NCBI GenBank assembly: GCA_016281495.1
Contig: JAEEIU010000046.1
Span: 1-64,000 of the forward strand
Length of the DNA stretch: 64,000 nt
Source: Treponema sp.
GTDB lineage: Bacteria; Spirochaetota; Spirochaetia; Treponematales; Treponemataceae
Direction: 5' to 3'
Shown here: piece by piece, positions 25,152 through 34,340 of the stretch
Layout of the letters: the number at the start of each line of letters is the position of its first letter
Position numbering within the stretch: position 1 is the first letter of the stretch
Program-made: the position numbers and the translations under genes
Notes under the pieces: model-generated
Seen by the model: only the letters and a program-made list of their open reading frames with translations
The model's database searches: none
Told to the model about the DNA's origin: nothing

Positions 25152-25595
25152 ATGAAAATCTGGGTTGATGCGGATTCATGTCCTTCCCCTATAAGAAAAA
25201 TTGTCCTCCAGAAAGCAAGTGAAAAAAACATGCCCATTGAGTTTGCTGCCAACAGAAACATCGAGCCAGCCTTTGAATACCTTAACTTTTCAATGCATGT
25301 CTGCGATTCCAAAGAAGGGGCTGCCGACGACTATATTGTGGAAAACGCACAAAAAGATGATATAGTCGTAACACGGGACATTCCGCTTGCAAAACGCCTT
25401 CTTCAAAACAACATAAGCGTAATAAATGACCGGGGTGTAAGATTCACAGAAGACAACATTCACCACATGATGGAAGAACGGGAACTGCACATGCAGATGA
25501 TTAGTCTTGGAATTGCACCCAAGGGAAACTGGAAATCTTTTGGAGAAAATGAAATAGGAAAATTCAGGGAATGCCTTAACTCTCTCCTACCCTAG
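25152..25595 (+). CDS. YaiI/YqxD family protein (UPF0178, DUF188)
   Basis: A 147-residue protein with the family signature WVDADSCP at the N-terminus, DDYIVENAQKDDIVVTRDIPLA in the middle and GVRFTEDNI later. The fold is related to PIN/NYN nucleases with conserved acidic residues, but the biochemical role is unknown. It starts one base after the zapA stop and its 3' end overlaps the convergent HD-GYP gene by four bases. Confidence 0.9.
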   Translation: MKIWVDADSCPSPIRKIVLQKASEKNMPIEFAANRNIEPAFEYLNFSMHVCDSKEGAADDYIVENAQKDDIVVTRDIPLAKRLLQNNISVINDRGVRFTEDNIHHMMEERELHMQMISLGIAPKGNWKSFGENEIGKFRECLNSLLP

Positions 25596-26878
25596 GCTTC
25601 ATCTTCCGGAGTAAGGGCCTTGTTTATGGCTTCAAGCCTGCTGCTTATCTGCATGAATGCCTCAACCAAATCAGGATCAAACTGTTTTCCGCTCTGGGAC
25701 TGTATCTCCTGGAAGGTTTCTTCCGCCGTCCATGGCTTTTTATATGAACGCAAATGCCTTAGGGCATCATAAACATCAGCAAGCGCAACAATTCGTGCCG
25801 CAAGGGGGATGTCCTTGCCTTTAAGAGGTTTTCTCTGCTCAGGGGGAAGGATTGCCTGTCCCTGCTCAAATGAACCGAAATTGTCTATTATGCCGGGATA
25901 ACCTCTAGGGCTTCCGTCGTAGTAGGCATGATGATGCATGCACACATCCTGTGCCATTTTATCAAGCTCACTTTCAACAGGATCAAAAATCTGTGCACCA
26001 AGAATCGTATGGCCCTGCATTACCGCCCTTTCCTCATCTGTAAGGGGCCCCTGTTTTTTCAGGATGACATCAGGTATGGCAACTTTACCTACATCGTGGC
26101 TCTTTGCCGCAAGCTTAAGGTTGTCCCTGAACCTGTTCCTCTCATTCTCCGGGATTTCCATTGTAGCAGCATAGCGGTCATAGATTTCCACCGCAAAACT
26201 TGAGACACGCTCAACATGCGCTCCGGTTTCCTTAGGATCCCTGTATCCTGCCATACGTACAAGGCGTTCAATCAGCTGCTTTGTCAAATATGCGTATTCG
26301 TAAATCTGGCCTACGTTGGTTGCAAAATGAGATATGTAGAATTCTGCGTCCGTATCAAACGGAATTATATTGCCCTTTGCATCCTGGGCATTTATTATCT
26401 GCAATACACCAAGAATCTTACCGTTTGTCATGGTAAGCGGCAATGTAAGCATGGAAGTCGTATGATAGCCGGAAGTCAAGTCTGTGGCAAAACTAAAGTG
26501 GTAGGGGCGTTTTACAGTATGCTCCTCATCCTCCCATTCACTCATCGTATATGCGTCAGGAATATTGATTGTCTGCTTGCTCATGGCACAGTAACCGCAG
26601 ATTGTCTCTGAGTTTACAGGAAAAGAAAAAGCAAGATAAGGTAATTTTACACCAGGCGCAAGACGTGCCTGCTGGGTATAATTCACGCTGTAACGGATTT
26701 TTAGGGTATTTTCTTCCTCTTCGTATGAATAAATTGAGCCTGCGTCTGCATTGGCAATTTTACATGCAGATATGAGGATGTTTTCCAAAAGAATATCGGT
26801 ATCTTTGATTTTTCCAAGCTCACGCTCGATCTGGGTCATCTGTTTTAGTTTTTTTGTGTGCTCATCGTTATGTTTCAT
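25592..26878 (-). CDS. GAF/HD-GYP cyclic-di-GMP phosphodiesterase-like protein
   Basis: The 428-residue protein has an N-terminal GAF sensor domain (about 20-185; SIYSYEEEENTLKIRYS, then CGYCAMSKQTINIPDAY). A C-terminal HD-GYP domain follows (HVERVSSFAVEI, the metal motif KSHDVGKVAIPD near 256, HHHAYYDGSPRGYPG, and DVYDALRHLRSYK). HD-GYP proteins degrade cyclic di-GMP, a motility signal in treponemes. The key His-Asp and a GYP triplet are present, so activity is plausible. GAGG precedes the ATG. It is monocistronic and soluble. Confidence 0.9.
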   Translation of the reverse strand: MKHNDEHTKKLKQMTQIERELGKIKDTDILLENILISACKIANADAGSIYSYEEEENTLKIRYSVNYTQQARLAPGVKLPYLAFSFPVNSETICGYCAMSKQTINIPDAYTMSEWEDEEHTVKRPYHFSFATDLTSGYHTTSMLTLPLTMTNGKILGVLQIINAQDAKGNIIPFDTDAEFYISHFATNVGQIYEYAYLTKQLIERLVRMAGYRDPKETGAHVERVSSFAVEIYDRYAATMEIPENERNRFRDNLKLAAKSHDVGKVAIPDVILKKQGPLTDEERAVMQGHTILGAQIFDPVESELDKMAQDVCMHHHAYYDGSPRGYPGIIDNFGSFEQGQAILPPEQRKPLKGKDIPLAARIVALADVYDALRHLRSYKKPWTAEETFQEIQSQSGKQFDPDLVEAFMQISSRLEAINKALTPEDEA

Positions 26879-27018
26879 CAGATACCTCGGTCAACACCGC
26901 CTCGCAAATAATAAAAACCTCAACTTAACAGCGATTCTACATACCTAAAATCTGCTGCTATAGAACAATCGTATTTTATTAAAAAGAGAAAAAAAATACA
27001 AGTCCAACCAAAAAGCAA

Positions 27019-27645
27019 TCATGCGTTTCTTGAAGCACAAGCCTTTCGGCACAGCTTAGTGATCTCTTCCCAGTTTTCGGATTCAATAAGCTCACTCTTT
27101 ACCATCCAGGTTCCGCCAACAGCAATAACGTTGCTCCTGTGAAGGTAAGAAGCCGCATTGTCCTCAGATACACCGCCCGTCGGCAAAAACTGGACCTGAG
27201 GGAAAGGTCCCTTTAATGCATCCACAAGCCTGACTCCGCCAAGAACCTCAGCAGGGAACAGCTTAAGTACATTGATGCCTTTCATAAGGGCCGACTCAAT
27301 CTCGGTGGGGGTTGCAACTCCAGGAATCACGGGAATGTTATGCTTTGAGGCCCATTCAATAGTCGCATCGTTGGATCCCGGACTCACAAGAAACGAAGCA
27401 CCTGCAAGAACGGCACTTTTTGCCAATTCAGGACTAATGACAGTACCTGCCCCCACAGTCATCTGTGGACATGCCTTTACAATTTTGGCAATTGAAGCCT
27501 GGGCGGCCTGAGTCCTATACGTGATTTCGATTATGGGGATACCACCGGCCAGAAGAGCTTTTGCAAGGGGAACGGCTTTCTCCGCATCATCAATCTTTAC
27601 GACAGGAACAATCCTACAATCTTTAATTATCTCAAGAACATCCAT
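27019..27645 (-). CDS. eda: 2-dehydro-3-deoxyphosphogluconate / 4-hydroxy-2-oxoglutarate aldolase
   Basis: A 208-residue class I aldolase of the Entner-Doudoroff and uronate routes. Visible are the catalytic glutamate segment IIEITYRT, the phosphate-binding VGAGTVIS, and the Schiff-base lysine in VLKLFPAE, followed by FLPTGGVSEDNAASYL. The ATG at 27645 is fixed by a promoter whose -10 ends seven bases upstream; a longer open frame extending to 27891 would run through the divergent gene. No edd or uronate gene is adjacent. Confidence 0.93.
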   Translation of the reverse strand: MDVLEIIKDCRIVPVVKIDDAEKAVPLAKALLAGGIPIIEITYRTQAAQASIAKIVKACPQMTVGAGTVISPELAKSAVLAGASFLVSPGSNDATIEWASKHNIPVIPGVATPTEIESALMKGINVLKLFPAEVLGGVRLVDALKGPFPQVQFLPTGGVSEDNAASYLHRSNVIAVGGTWMVKSELIESENWEEITKLCRKACASRNA

Positions 27646-27652
27646 GACTCTA

Positions 27653-27681
27653 ATGATAACACAGTTTTTGGCTGCTGGCAA
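27653..27681 (-). promoter_or_regulatory. eda promoter, leaderless layout
   Basis: Minus-strand TTGCCA, 17-bp spacer, TATCAT, with seven bases (TAGAGTC) between the -10 box and the ATG. It lies back to back with the glycosyltransferase promoter within a 90-bp gap. Confidence 0.6.
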
Positions 27682-27700
27682 TTTATTTTTTCTTCTATGA

Positions 27701-27729
27701 TAGACAAAAAAAGGTCTATGAATTATTAT
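27701..27729 (+). promoter_or_regulatory. Glycosyltransferase promoter, leaderless layout
   Basis: TAGACA, 17-bp spacer, TATTAT, with six bases (ATCCGT) before ATG 27736. No ribosome-binding site precedes that ATG. Confidence 0.6.
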
Positions 27730-27735
27730 ATCCGT

Positions 27736-28839
27736 ATGAAAGTAGCGATTGTACATGACTGGCTTGTAAATTACGGTGGAGCAGAAAGGGTTGTAGAGCA
27801 GATGATGGCCCTTTACCCCGACGCAGACATTTATACCTTGGTTTATGACAAAAAAAAGATGGAAAGGCATTTCCCACCGGAAAAAGTCCATACATCATTT
27901 GTCCAGCATTTACCTATGGCAACAAAGCTTTACACCAAACTCCTGAGCATGATGCCCAAAGCTTTTGAGTCATTTGACCTAAGTTCATACGATCTTGTAA
28001 TAGCATCATCTTCTTCATGTGCAAAAGGCGTAATCACCTCCCCCGGCACAAAATATCTGGCCTACATACATACTCCAATGCGTTATGCTTGGGATTTATA
28101 CTTTGACTATTACAGGCGGTCCAAGGCTATAACCCGCTTTTTCATGAAAAGGCAGATTCCCGGCATAAGGTTATGGGATTATATTTCCAGCCAGAGAATA
28201 GACTGTCTGGTGGCCAATTCAAATTACATCGCAAGAAGAATAAAGAAATTCTGGAACAGGGACGCCATGGTCATCTATCCACCGGTAGACACAGACCGAC
28301 TTTCACCAAACAAGCTCCCGCCAGAGGATTTTTATGTCGTTTTCAGCCGTTTTGTCCCATACAAGCGGATTGATCTTGCAATATCTGCAGTGGGCCAGCT
28401 GAATGGAAAGCTTGTTGTGATCGGAAGCGGATCTCAGGAGAAGGAATTAAAGTCCATTTCGTCCAAATACAGGGATGCGGACATAAGGTTCACCGGAAGG
28501 ATTTCTGACAATGAGGTCAAGGATTATTTGCAAAGATGCCGTGCCTTGATTTTTTGTGCTGAAGAAGATTTTGGCATTATACCAGTGGAAGCCCAAGCCT
28601 GCGGAAGGCCTGTAATCGCATATGGTAAAGGAGGTGCCCTTGAAACTGTAATCCAGGGGAAAACAGGGGTATTCTTTAACGAGCAGACGGTTGATTCACT
28701 TGTCAATGCGCTCCAGGAATTTGAAAAGCTTGAAAAAGACGGAATTTTCAAATCAGAGGAAATCTGCCGTCATGCCGCAACTTTTTCCGCCAAAAGATTC
28801 AGGGATCAGCTTTCCAAGGCCATCTCTGAAATCAATTAG
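27736..28839 (+). CDS. Family 4 glycosyltransferase
   Basis: A 367-residue GT-B fold enzyme. The N-terminus MKVAIVHDWLVNYGGAERVV is typical of GT4 mannosyl/galactosyl-type transferases of surface polysaccharides. The C-terminal nucleotide-sugar site contains CAEEDFGIIPVEAQACGRPV (the E-x7-E pair) and GGALETV. The start is set at 27736 because that ATG matches the family N-terminus and the promoter spacing; in-frame starts at 27697 and 27718 lie upstream. It is followed by a polyprenyl-phosphate sugar transferase, so a role in extending a lipid-linked glycan is likely. Confidence 0.88.
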   Translation: MKVAIVHDWLVNYGGAERVVEQMMALYPDADIYTLVYDKKKMERHFPPEKVHTSFVQHLPMATKLYTKLLSMMPKAFESFDLSSYDLVIASSSSCAKGVITSPGTKYLAYIHTPMRYAWDLYFDYYRRSKAITRFFMKRQIPGIRLWDYISSQRIDCLVANSNYIARRIKKFWNRDAMVIYPPVDTDRLSPNKLPPEDFYVVFSRFVPYKRIDLAISAVGQLNGKLVVIGSGSQEKELKSISSKYRDADIRFTGRISDNEVKDYLQRCRALIFCAEEDFGIIPVEAQACGRPVIAYGKGGALETVIQGKTGVFFNEQTVDSLVNALQEFEKLEKDGIFKSEEICRHAATFSAKRFRDQLSKAISEIN

Positions 28840-28848
28840 GACAGATAA

Positions 28849-28877
28849 TAGACAGAAAAGCCATTTTTGTATATAAT
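28849..28877 (+). promoter_or_regulatory. Promoter of the sugar-transferase gene, near-leaderless layout
   Basis: TAGACA, 17-bp spacer and a consensus TATAAT, ending eight bases before ATG 28886, so the 5' leader would be zero to two bases. No ribosome-binding site is visible. Confidence 0.7.
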
Positions 28878-28885
28878 ATTCTCCT

Positions 28886-30310
28886 ATGGAATTAAGGGAC
28901 TATCCAGCATATTTTAAGAAACACTTCAAACGTACCAGTTCTTTTGTTTCTGGCATAGCTCTTATGCTTGTTGACGCAACGATGCTCATGTTATCAATCG
29001 GTGCCGGCTTTTTCATCGTCAACCTGATAAATCCATCCTGCATAGTTTTCAGGTCTTTTGTAAGGTATGCAGTTTATCTCCCGGAAATTCTCATTGTCTT
29101 TTATGCCGCAAGCCTCTATCCAGGCATCCTTCTGGCATCACAGGATGAGGTAAAGCGTTTTTCACTGTGCTCATTTTTCTCGTTTATAGGAATTGCCATA
29201 AGCATAAGCATAAAAAACGATCCTGACCAGATTTCAATTGCAATAGCACTTTTGGTGGCATGGCCTTTTGCAACATTCTTTCTGCCGGTTGGCCGTGAAA
29301 TAGCAAGGCATGTATTCGGACATTTCAGATGGTGGGGAGTTCCTGCGGTAATCTACAGCCATATCGGAAACGGTCATGCAGTTGTCGACAGGCTTACTAA
29401 AAAGCATCACTTTGGCTATATTCCGGCCATAATCATAAGCGACAAAACTGTATTTGCAAAGGAATACGATGGGGTTCCGGTGTTTGCACCAAGCAAGGAA
29501 ACATTTGACACAATCAAAAAACTTGGCATAAAGGTGGCAATCCTCTGCGACTATACGGTTCAGACAGAGGAAATCCTCACCTATTACCGATATGTAATCC
29601 GTGTGCCCAAAAACCAGAATACAACCAACATGTCCCTTCAGATGCGTGATTTTGGCGGAATTCTCGGCTTTTCCTCTACAAACTACCTTACAAAGCACGG
29701 TTCAGTCTTGCAAAAACGCTTCGTGGACATTTTGCTTTGCCTTATTGCCTTGCCGATTGTTCTTGTCCTTACAGTTATTATATCAATCCTCATAAAGATT
29801 GAGTCTCCGGGTCCTGTATTTTATGGCCACAAGAGAATCGGAAAAAAACACAAGGAAATCAAATGCTGGAAATTCAGGTCAATGGTTTCCAATGCAGATG
29901 AAGTGCTCAAGGAAATTCTTGCAAACGATCCTGTTCGTGCAAAGGAATGGGAAAAAGAACGTAAATTCACTGATGACCCGAGGGTGACAAAACTTGGCAA
30001 ATTCCTCAGGAAAACAAGTCTGGATGAATTGCCCCAGCTGTGGAATATCTTTATCGGAGAAATGTCCTTTATAGGACCGCGGCCTGTAACAGAATCTGAG
30101 CTTGTCAAATACGGCAAATATGCAGACTATGTCCTTACTGTTCCACCGGGATTGAGCGGAATGTGGCAGACTTCTGGACGAAGCGATACAGGCTATGAGG
30201 AAAGAATTAATCTTGATACATATTACATTCAGAACTGGTCCATATGGCTTGACATTTGGATCATAATAAAGACGATCTGGGTTGTCCTTATCGGAAAGGG
30301 AGCATATTGA
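28886..30310 (+). CDS. Polyprenyl-phosphate sugar-1-phosphate transferase (WbaP/WcaJ-like)
   Basis: A 474-residue membrane enzyme that starts a lipid-linked surface glycan by loading a sugar phosphate on undecaprenyl phosphate. The first 140 residues hold four or five membrane spans, then a nucleotide-binding-like soluble region. The C-terminal catalytic domain begins KRFVDILLCLIALP and contains SPGPVFYGHKRIG, KCWKFRSM, LRKTSLDELPQLWNI and FIGPRPV, the core of this family, ending in LSGMWQTSGRSD. The sugar is unknown. Its stop codon overlaps the next ATG by one base. Confidence 0.92.
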   Translation: MELRDYPAYFKKHFKRTSSFVSGIALMLVDATMLMLSIGAGFFIVNLINPSCIVFRSFVRYAVYLPEILIVFYAASLYPGILLASQDEVKRFSLCSFFSFIGIAISISIKNDPDQISIAIALLVAWPFATFFLPVGREIARHVFGHFRWWGVPAVIYSHIGNGHAVVDRLTKKHHFGYIPAIIISDKTVFAKEYDGVPVFAPSKETFDTIKKLGIKVAILCDYTVQTEEILTYYRYVIRVPKNQNTTNMSLQMRDFGGILGFSSTNYLTKHGSVLQKRFVDILLCLIALPIVLVLTVIISILIKIESPGPVFYGHKRIGKKHKEIKCWKFRSMVSNADEVLKEILANDPVRAKEWEKERKFTDDPRVTKLGKFLRKTSLDELPQLWNIFIGEMSFIGPRPVTESELVKYGKYADYVLTVPPGLSGMWQTSGRSDTGYEERINLDTYYIQNWSIWLDIWIIIKTIWVVLIGKGAY

Positions 30311-31935
30311 TGAAAAAAATACTGGCAGGACTGTTGTTGGCACTATCGATTATCACTGTCAATGCTCAGGAATCAAAACAGAATAAAGAAACTGCCGTAC
30401 CCCAAACAGAGAATACCGGCATAGAATACCGCATCCATGACGTCACTTATGACAGCAAGGGAATAACAAACTCTTTTGCCCTAAACAGAAATATTGAGAT
30501 TGATTACAGCAAGACGTTCAGCACGGAAGAAGAATTGAAAACCTACATCGAGTATATAATCCAGCAGCTGGAGAACACACGGCTTTTGGAGGACATAGAC
30601 GTTTCTTACGAGCTTCTTGCCCCATCAGACGGCTATATTCCCGTTGACTTAGCAATAACAGTCTCAGATTCAAGCCACTTTTTGATAATGCCAAAACCAA
30701 GCTACGATTCAAACACCGGTCTTGAGCTGGAACTGAAACTGAAGGACAACAACTTCCTGGGATTCATGAACCCCCTTAGCCTGGGCCTGAACTTTGATTA
30801 CGTTTCAGATAATGGTAATGACGATGAAAGGAACTTCAAGTTTGGATTAGATTTCAGCTATGATTTTCCATTTTCAATCGGCATAACAGAAGATACATGG
30901 ACAAATGATTTTTCTCTTGATTGGAAAGTCGGTAACTCTGCTCCTGATTTTTCTTTTTCTACTGGCATCAATGCGGCAATTCCTTTTGGAAGAAATCATC
31001 TGATAGCCGGTTTCACACAGTCTTTCACTCGCAAAGACTCCTACAAGGATTTTGGCGACAGTTTCTATTTTACAGAGGGATTTAACCTTTCTCTGCCGCT
31101 TACAATCGGACGCATAAATGACATTATTCCTGTTTCCTACACACCGGCATTTACCGTTACTTTCAACTGGGATGGTGACGGAATCAACCCTTCAAATACC
31201 AGTCTGTTAGGACCGTCAATGTCCATCAAGCAGACATTAAACATATCCAATGTGAACTGGAAAAACAATTTCCGTGACGGATATGCATTTGAGCTTTATC
31301 ATTATTTCTCATATAACTTCAACTCAACGAATTTCAGCCCATTTTTGTCCCTTACTGTCTCTGCGTTCAAGGCATTCAAATATGTCGGAATCAATTTCCG
31401 TGCTTATGGTTATGGCGTCCTGAATGACACTCAGAATAATATCGGCGGAAAGCTCCGTGGTATAGTGGATGACCAGTATTTTGATGACACTTCTCTGGGA
31501 AAACCGTTGGAATCAAATTTTGCAGTTTCATTTAACCTGGATGTTCCCATTCATATCATCACGACGGACTGGATGGGATGGGGTAAAGCCCTCTTTGGTC
31601 CGTATGATGAACTCTCCCCTACCATGCAAAAAATCTGCTGGCTTCCACACAAGATATTCCCGTATCTTGATTTTGAGCTTCAGCTTTCTCCGTTTATTGA
31701 CATAGGCCTGACAAAAAATGAGGCCACAGGAAATACTTTCGATCCAAAAGATTCTTTTGTGGCGGCTGGTTTTGAGGTTCTTGTTTTCCCGTCTCGCTTT
31801 AAGAGTTATGTTGTAAGGGGAAGTTTAGGTGTGGATGTAGGACGGAAAATGTTCTCCAGATTCCTGAATACAGATTGGCGTGACATGAATGTCAGGGCCT
31901 ACGAGATTTCAATCGGTCTTGGGCTTCACTTCTAG
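30310..31935 (+). CDS. Outer-membrane beta-barrel protein with N-terminal POTRA-like domain
   Basis: A 541-residue protein with a Sec signal peptide (KKILAGLLLALSIITVNA-QE). Residues about 35-130 read as one POTRA-like domain (IEYRIHDVTYDSKGITNSFAL, then LLEDIDVSYELLA). The remainder is alternating, aromatic-rich beta strand (FGLDFSYDFPFSIGI, FSTGINAAIPFGRNHLIAGF) ending in an aromatic-rich ISIGLGLHF tail, as in barrel proteins of the Omp85/TamA superfamily. It starts on the last base of the upstream stop codon after GGGAG, so it is coupled to the sugar-transferase gene. The family call is by pattern only. Confidence 0.65.
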   Translation: MKKILAGLLLALSIITVNAQESKQNKETAVPQTENTGIEYRIHDVTYDSKGITNSFALNRNIEIDYSKTFSTEEELKTYIEYIIQQLENTRLLEDIDVSYELLAPSDGYIPVDLAITVSDSSHFLIMPKPSYDSNTGLELELKLKDNNFLGFMNPLSLGLNFDYVSDNGNDDERNFKFGLDFSYDFPFSIGITEDTWTNDFSLDWKVGNSAPDFSFSTGINAAIPFGRNHLIAGFTQSFTRKDSYKDFGDSFYFTEGFNLSLPLTIGRINDIIPVSYTPAFTVTFNWDGDGINPSNTSLLGPSMSIKQTLNISNVNWKNNFRDGYAFELYHYFSYNFNSTNFSPFLSLTVSAFKAFKYVGINFRAYGYGVLNDTQNNIGGKLRGIVDDQYFDDTSLGKPLESNFAVSFNLDVPIHIITTDWMGWGKALFGPYDELSPTMQKICWLPHKIFPYLDFELQLSPFIDIGLTKNEATGNTFDPKDSFVAAGFEVLVFPSRFKSYVVRGSLGVDVGRKMFSRFLNTDWRDMNVRAYEISIGLGLHF

Positions 31936-31990
31936 GGAAACATCATTCACATATCGCTAATAGAAATTTCCCCATGAAGAATGATTGTCC

Positions 31991-33124
31991 CTACAGTCTG
32001 AGTGCGGCCCTGTCTGCCCAGTATGGTTCCGGGATAGATTTGCTTAAAATAGTGAACAGCTCATAGGAGAACATTGAGTATCCCATTCTTTGAGCGGTAT
32101 CAGCCAGATTATAGAACATCTCCCATACGACCTTTTCATTTCCCCAGTTGACTATGTCAGGATAAATTGAAGCAGTTTTCATGAGGTCACTTAATGTCGT
32201 GTATTTATACTCTGTCTGGCGGTCTTCCAGGGTCTCCTGAATGCGGGTAACTGCAACTATTGTTCCCAGTGCCGTACATTTAAGGGATTTGGACATATAT
32301 GTGCGTGCCGTAGCCTGATCCTGAGCCTTATTGGCAAGTTCCTCGTAATAAGATGCCAGTTTCCTAAGGGCCTCAAGACTATAGGCGCTTTCGTTCCTGT
32401 ACAGCATGAAAAAGCGTTCCACAGAGGCTTTGTCTTTACCGGCAATGACTTTTTCCATTGAATTCATAAAGGTTGTTTTTGTAAACATTGTGTCATCAGC
32501 CAGAACGTCCATAAGATATTTCTCATAATCATCGTTATGTTCAGACAAATCCGCAAGATCGTAAAGAATATCGTATCTTACAGCCGGAACAGAAAGCAAG
32601 TCAGATGCCTCATATGCCCTTTTAAGGTATACGGTTGCAAGAGATGCCTCGCCTTCAATCTTGTATACACGTCCTATAAGATAATCTGCCTCGGGATATG
32701 AGTTGTTCTGATTGATGAATTTCAAAAGAGCAGAGAATGAACCGCGGAATCTTTCCTTGCCGTATGTCTCAAGATATGAATTAACAATGGCAAGGGCATT
32801 TTTCTGTTTGGCATCCGCCATAGCCTTGGTAACATTCTTTAGTTCATCTCCGGCATTCCTTATCTGAACCAGACGCTGGGATTGGTCAAGGGTGTACTGT
32901 TCCCATTTTATCTGATCTTTTCTTTTTGCCTTTGCCTTTTCTGCCAGGGCTATACTGTTACCGTAATCACCAAAATCATAGGCATCCTGAGCTTCTTTCA
33001 GGATATACCAATAATCATCACCAGTAGGTTTCCTTACTACAAGAGAAGTCTGTGAAAAAAGCGGCAGCATTCCTCCAGCAAGGAAAACAGCCAAAAGTAT
33101 CAAAGATTTTGAAAAACGTTTCAT
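31991..33124 (-). CDS. Exported TPR-like repeat protein
   Basis: A 377-residue protein with a signal peptide (LILLAVFLAGGMLPLFS-QT). The rest is helical, with TPR-like pairs such as DYWYILKEAQDAYDFGDYGN, YPEADYLIGRVYKIEGEASL and YDLADLSEHNDDYEKYL. TPR modules mediate protein contacts; this one is likely periplasmic. It resembles conserved treponemal proteins without assigned function. The ATG is preceded by GGAG at nine bases. It converges with the barrel gene and precedes no obvious partner. Confidence 0.7.
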   Translation of the reverse strand: MKRFSKSLILLAVFLAGGMLPLFSQTSLVVRKPTGDDYWYILKEAQDAYDFGDYGNSIALAEKAKAKRKDQIKWEQYTLDQSQRLVQIRNAGDELKNVTKAMADAKQKNALAIVNSYLETYGKERFRGSFSALLKFINQNNSYPEADYLIGRVYKIEGEASLATVYLKRAYEASDLLSVPAVRYDILYDLADLSEHNDDYEKYLMDVLADDTMFTKTTFMNSMEKVIAGKDKASVERFFMLYRNESAYSLEALRKLASYYEELANKAQDQATARTYMSKSLKCTALGTIVAVTRIQETLEDRQTEYKYTTLSDLMKTASIYPDIVNWGNEKVVWEMFYNLADTAQRMGYSMFSYELFTILSKSIPEPYWADRAALRL

Positions 33125-33167
33125 CTATACACTCCGGGAAGCCTTAAATTTTGCCTAAAACCTTAGT

Positions 33168-34262
33168 TTAAAGCTCCTGCAATAAATTTCCAAATACAGT
33201 ATCGGCATCTTTAGCTTGAATTGTTTGCACTATTTTGCCTTTTTTAAAGATAATGACCTTGTCTCCTCCACCGGTAATGCCCAAATCAGCATGTTTTCCT
33301 TCACCGGGTCCATTAACAACACAACCCATCACGGCAATGGTTACATCTTTATTTAATGAAAGAAGCCTGTTCTGCCATCGGTCAACAAAAGAGTGAACGT
33401 CAAAACCAAGGCGACCACAGCGGGGACAACTGATTATGGTGACCCCACCCTTACGCTTTCCGCATTCATGCAATATCTCCCGCCCCGCAATGACCTCGTT
33501 TTCAGGGCTTGAAGAAAGACTTACCCTTATTGTTGCGCCTATCCCCTTTTCCAGCAGGGCAGAAAATGCCAGAGTAGACTTTACAATGCCGGATATGAGC
33601 GGACCAGCCTCTGTTACTCCTATATGAAGTGGAATGTCCGAAACCTCTGCAAAAAGAGTATTGGCTTCTATGGTCTCCTTTACGGAAGAAGCCTTCATGC
33701 TTACAACGACATTTTTAAAATCAAGCTCATCAAAAACCGCCACCTCACGAAGAGCGGCCTCACACAGAGCCTTTGACCTTGTGATTTTTTCATCCTCAAC
33801 CTGTTCAGCCAGGTCCCTGGGCAGGCTTCCTGTATTCACCCCGATTCTGATGGCAACATTTTTTTCACGGCAGCCATTTACAACCGCCTCCACACGCTCC
33901 CGGCTTCCAATGTTTCCCGGATTTATCCTTATGGCAGAAACCGGTCCCTCAAGACATTTTAACGCAAGCCTGTAATCAAAGTGAATGTCGGCCACAAGGG
34001 GAACATCTGTATTTGATGCAATAAGGCACAGGGATTCGGCACTTTCCATGTCAGGAACTGCAAAACGTATTATGTCGCAGCCCAGGGACTTTAGCGTGTT
34101 TATCTGCCTGATTATTTCCTGAAGTTTCCCTGGATTATCCTTTACGTCTACAATCGTGTCTTTCCACATCGTCTGCAGGGTTACGGGATTATCTCCGCCT
34201 AACAATATCTTTTTTATGCCATTACTGCCGCCAATGGAGACGACCCTTGATTTGTATTCCAC
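33168..34262 (-). CDS. ispG: 4-hydroxy-3-methylbut-2-enyl diphosphate synthase
   Basis: A 364-residue iron-sulfur enzyme of the MEP isoprenoid pathway. The N-terminal TIM-barrel has GGDNPVTLQTMWKDT and RINPGNIGS; the C-terminal cluster domain has SCPRCGR and MGCVVNGPGEGKHAD, supplying three cysteines and the Glu ligand. The start is placed at GTG (complement of 34260-34262), six bases after GAGG. A longer frame to 34304 would include the V-ATPase terminator hairpin, so it is rejected. Length fits the short bacterial form. Confidence 0.95.
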   Translation of the reverse strand: MEYKSRVVSIGGSNGIKKILLGGDNPVTLQTMWKDTIVDVKDNPGKLQEIIRQINTLKSLGCDIIRFAVPDMESAESLCLIASNTDVPLVADIHFDYRLALKCLEGPVSAIRINPGNIGSRERVEAVVNGCREKNVAIRIGVNTGSLPRDLAEQVEDEKITRSKALCEAALREVAVFDELDFKNVVVSMKASSVKETIEANTLFAEVSDIPLHIGVTEAGPLISGIVKSTLAFSALLEKGIGATIRVSLSSSPENEVIAGREILHECGKRKGGVTIISCPRCGRLGFDVHSFVDRWQNRLLSLNKDVTIAVMGCVVNGPGEGKHADLGITGGGDKVIIFKKGKIVQTIQAKDADTVFGNLLQEL

Positions 34263-34273
34263 CTTGAACCTCG

Positions 34274-34318
34274 AAAAAAAAGCCGTGGCTTTCAGCATAA
34301 ACACTGTATGACCACGGC
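34274..34318 (-). terminator. Intrinsic terminator of the V-ATPase operon
   Basis: Minus-strand GCCGTGG (34312-34318) pairs with CCACGGC (34282-34288) around a 23-base loop, followed by eight T residues (34274-34281). It lies between the K-subunit stop (34341) and the ispG start. Confidence 0.85.
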
Positions 34319-34340
34319 ATTAAGTTTATCTTGAAATAAC

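Noticed and set aside
31936-31994. Imperfect inverted repeat between the barrel gene and the TPR-like gene as a two-way terminator
   Set aside because: The arms have mismatches, a long loop and no T-run, and one arm enters the end of the TPR-like gene.
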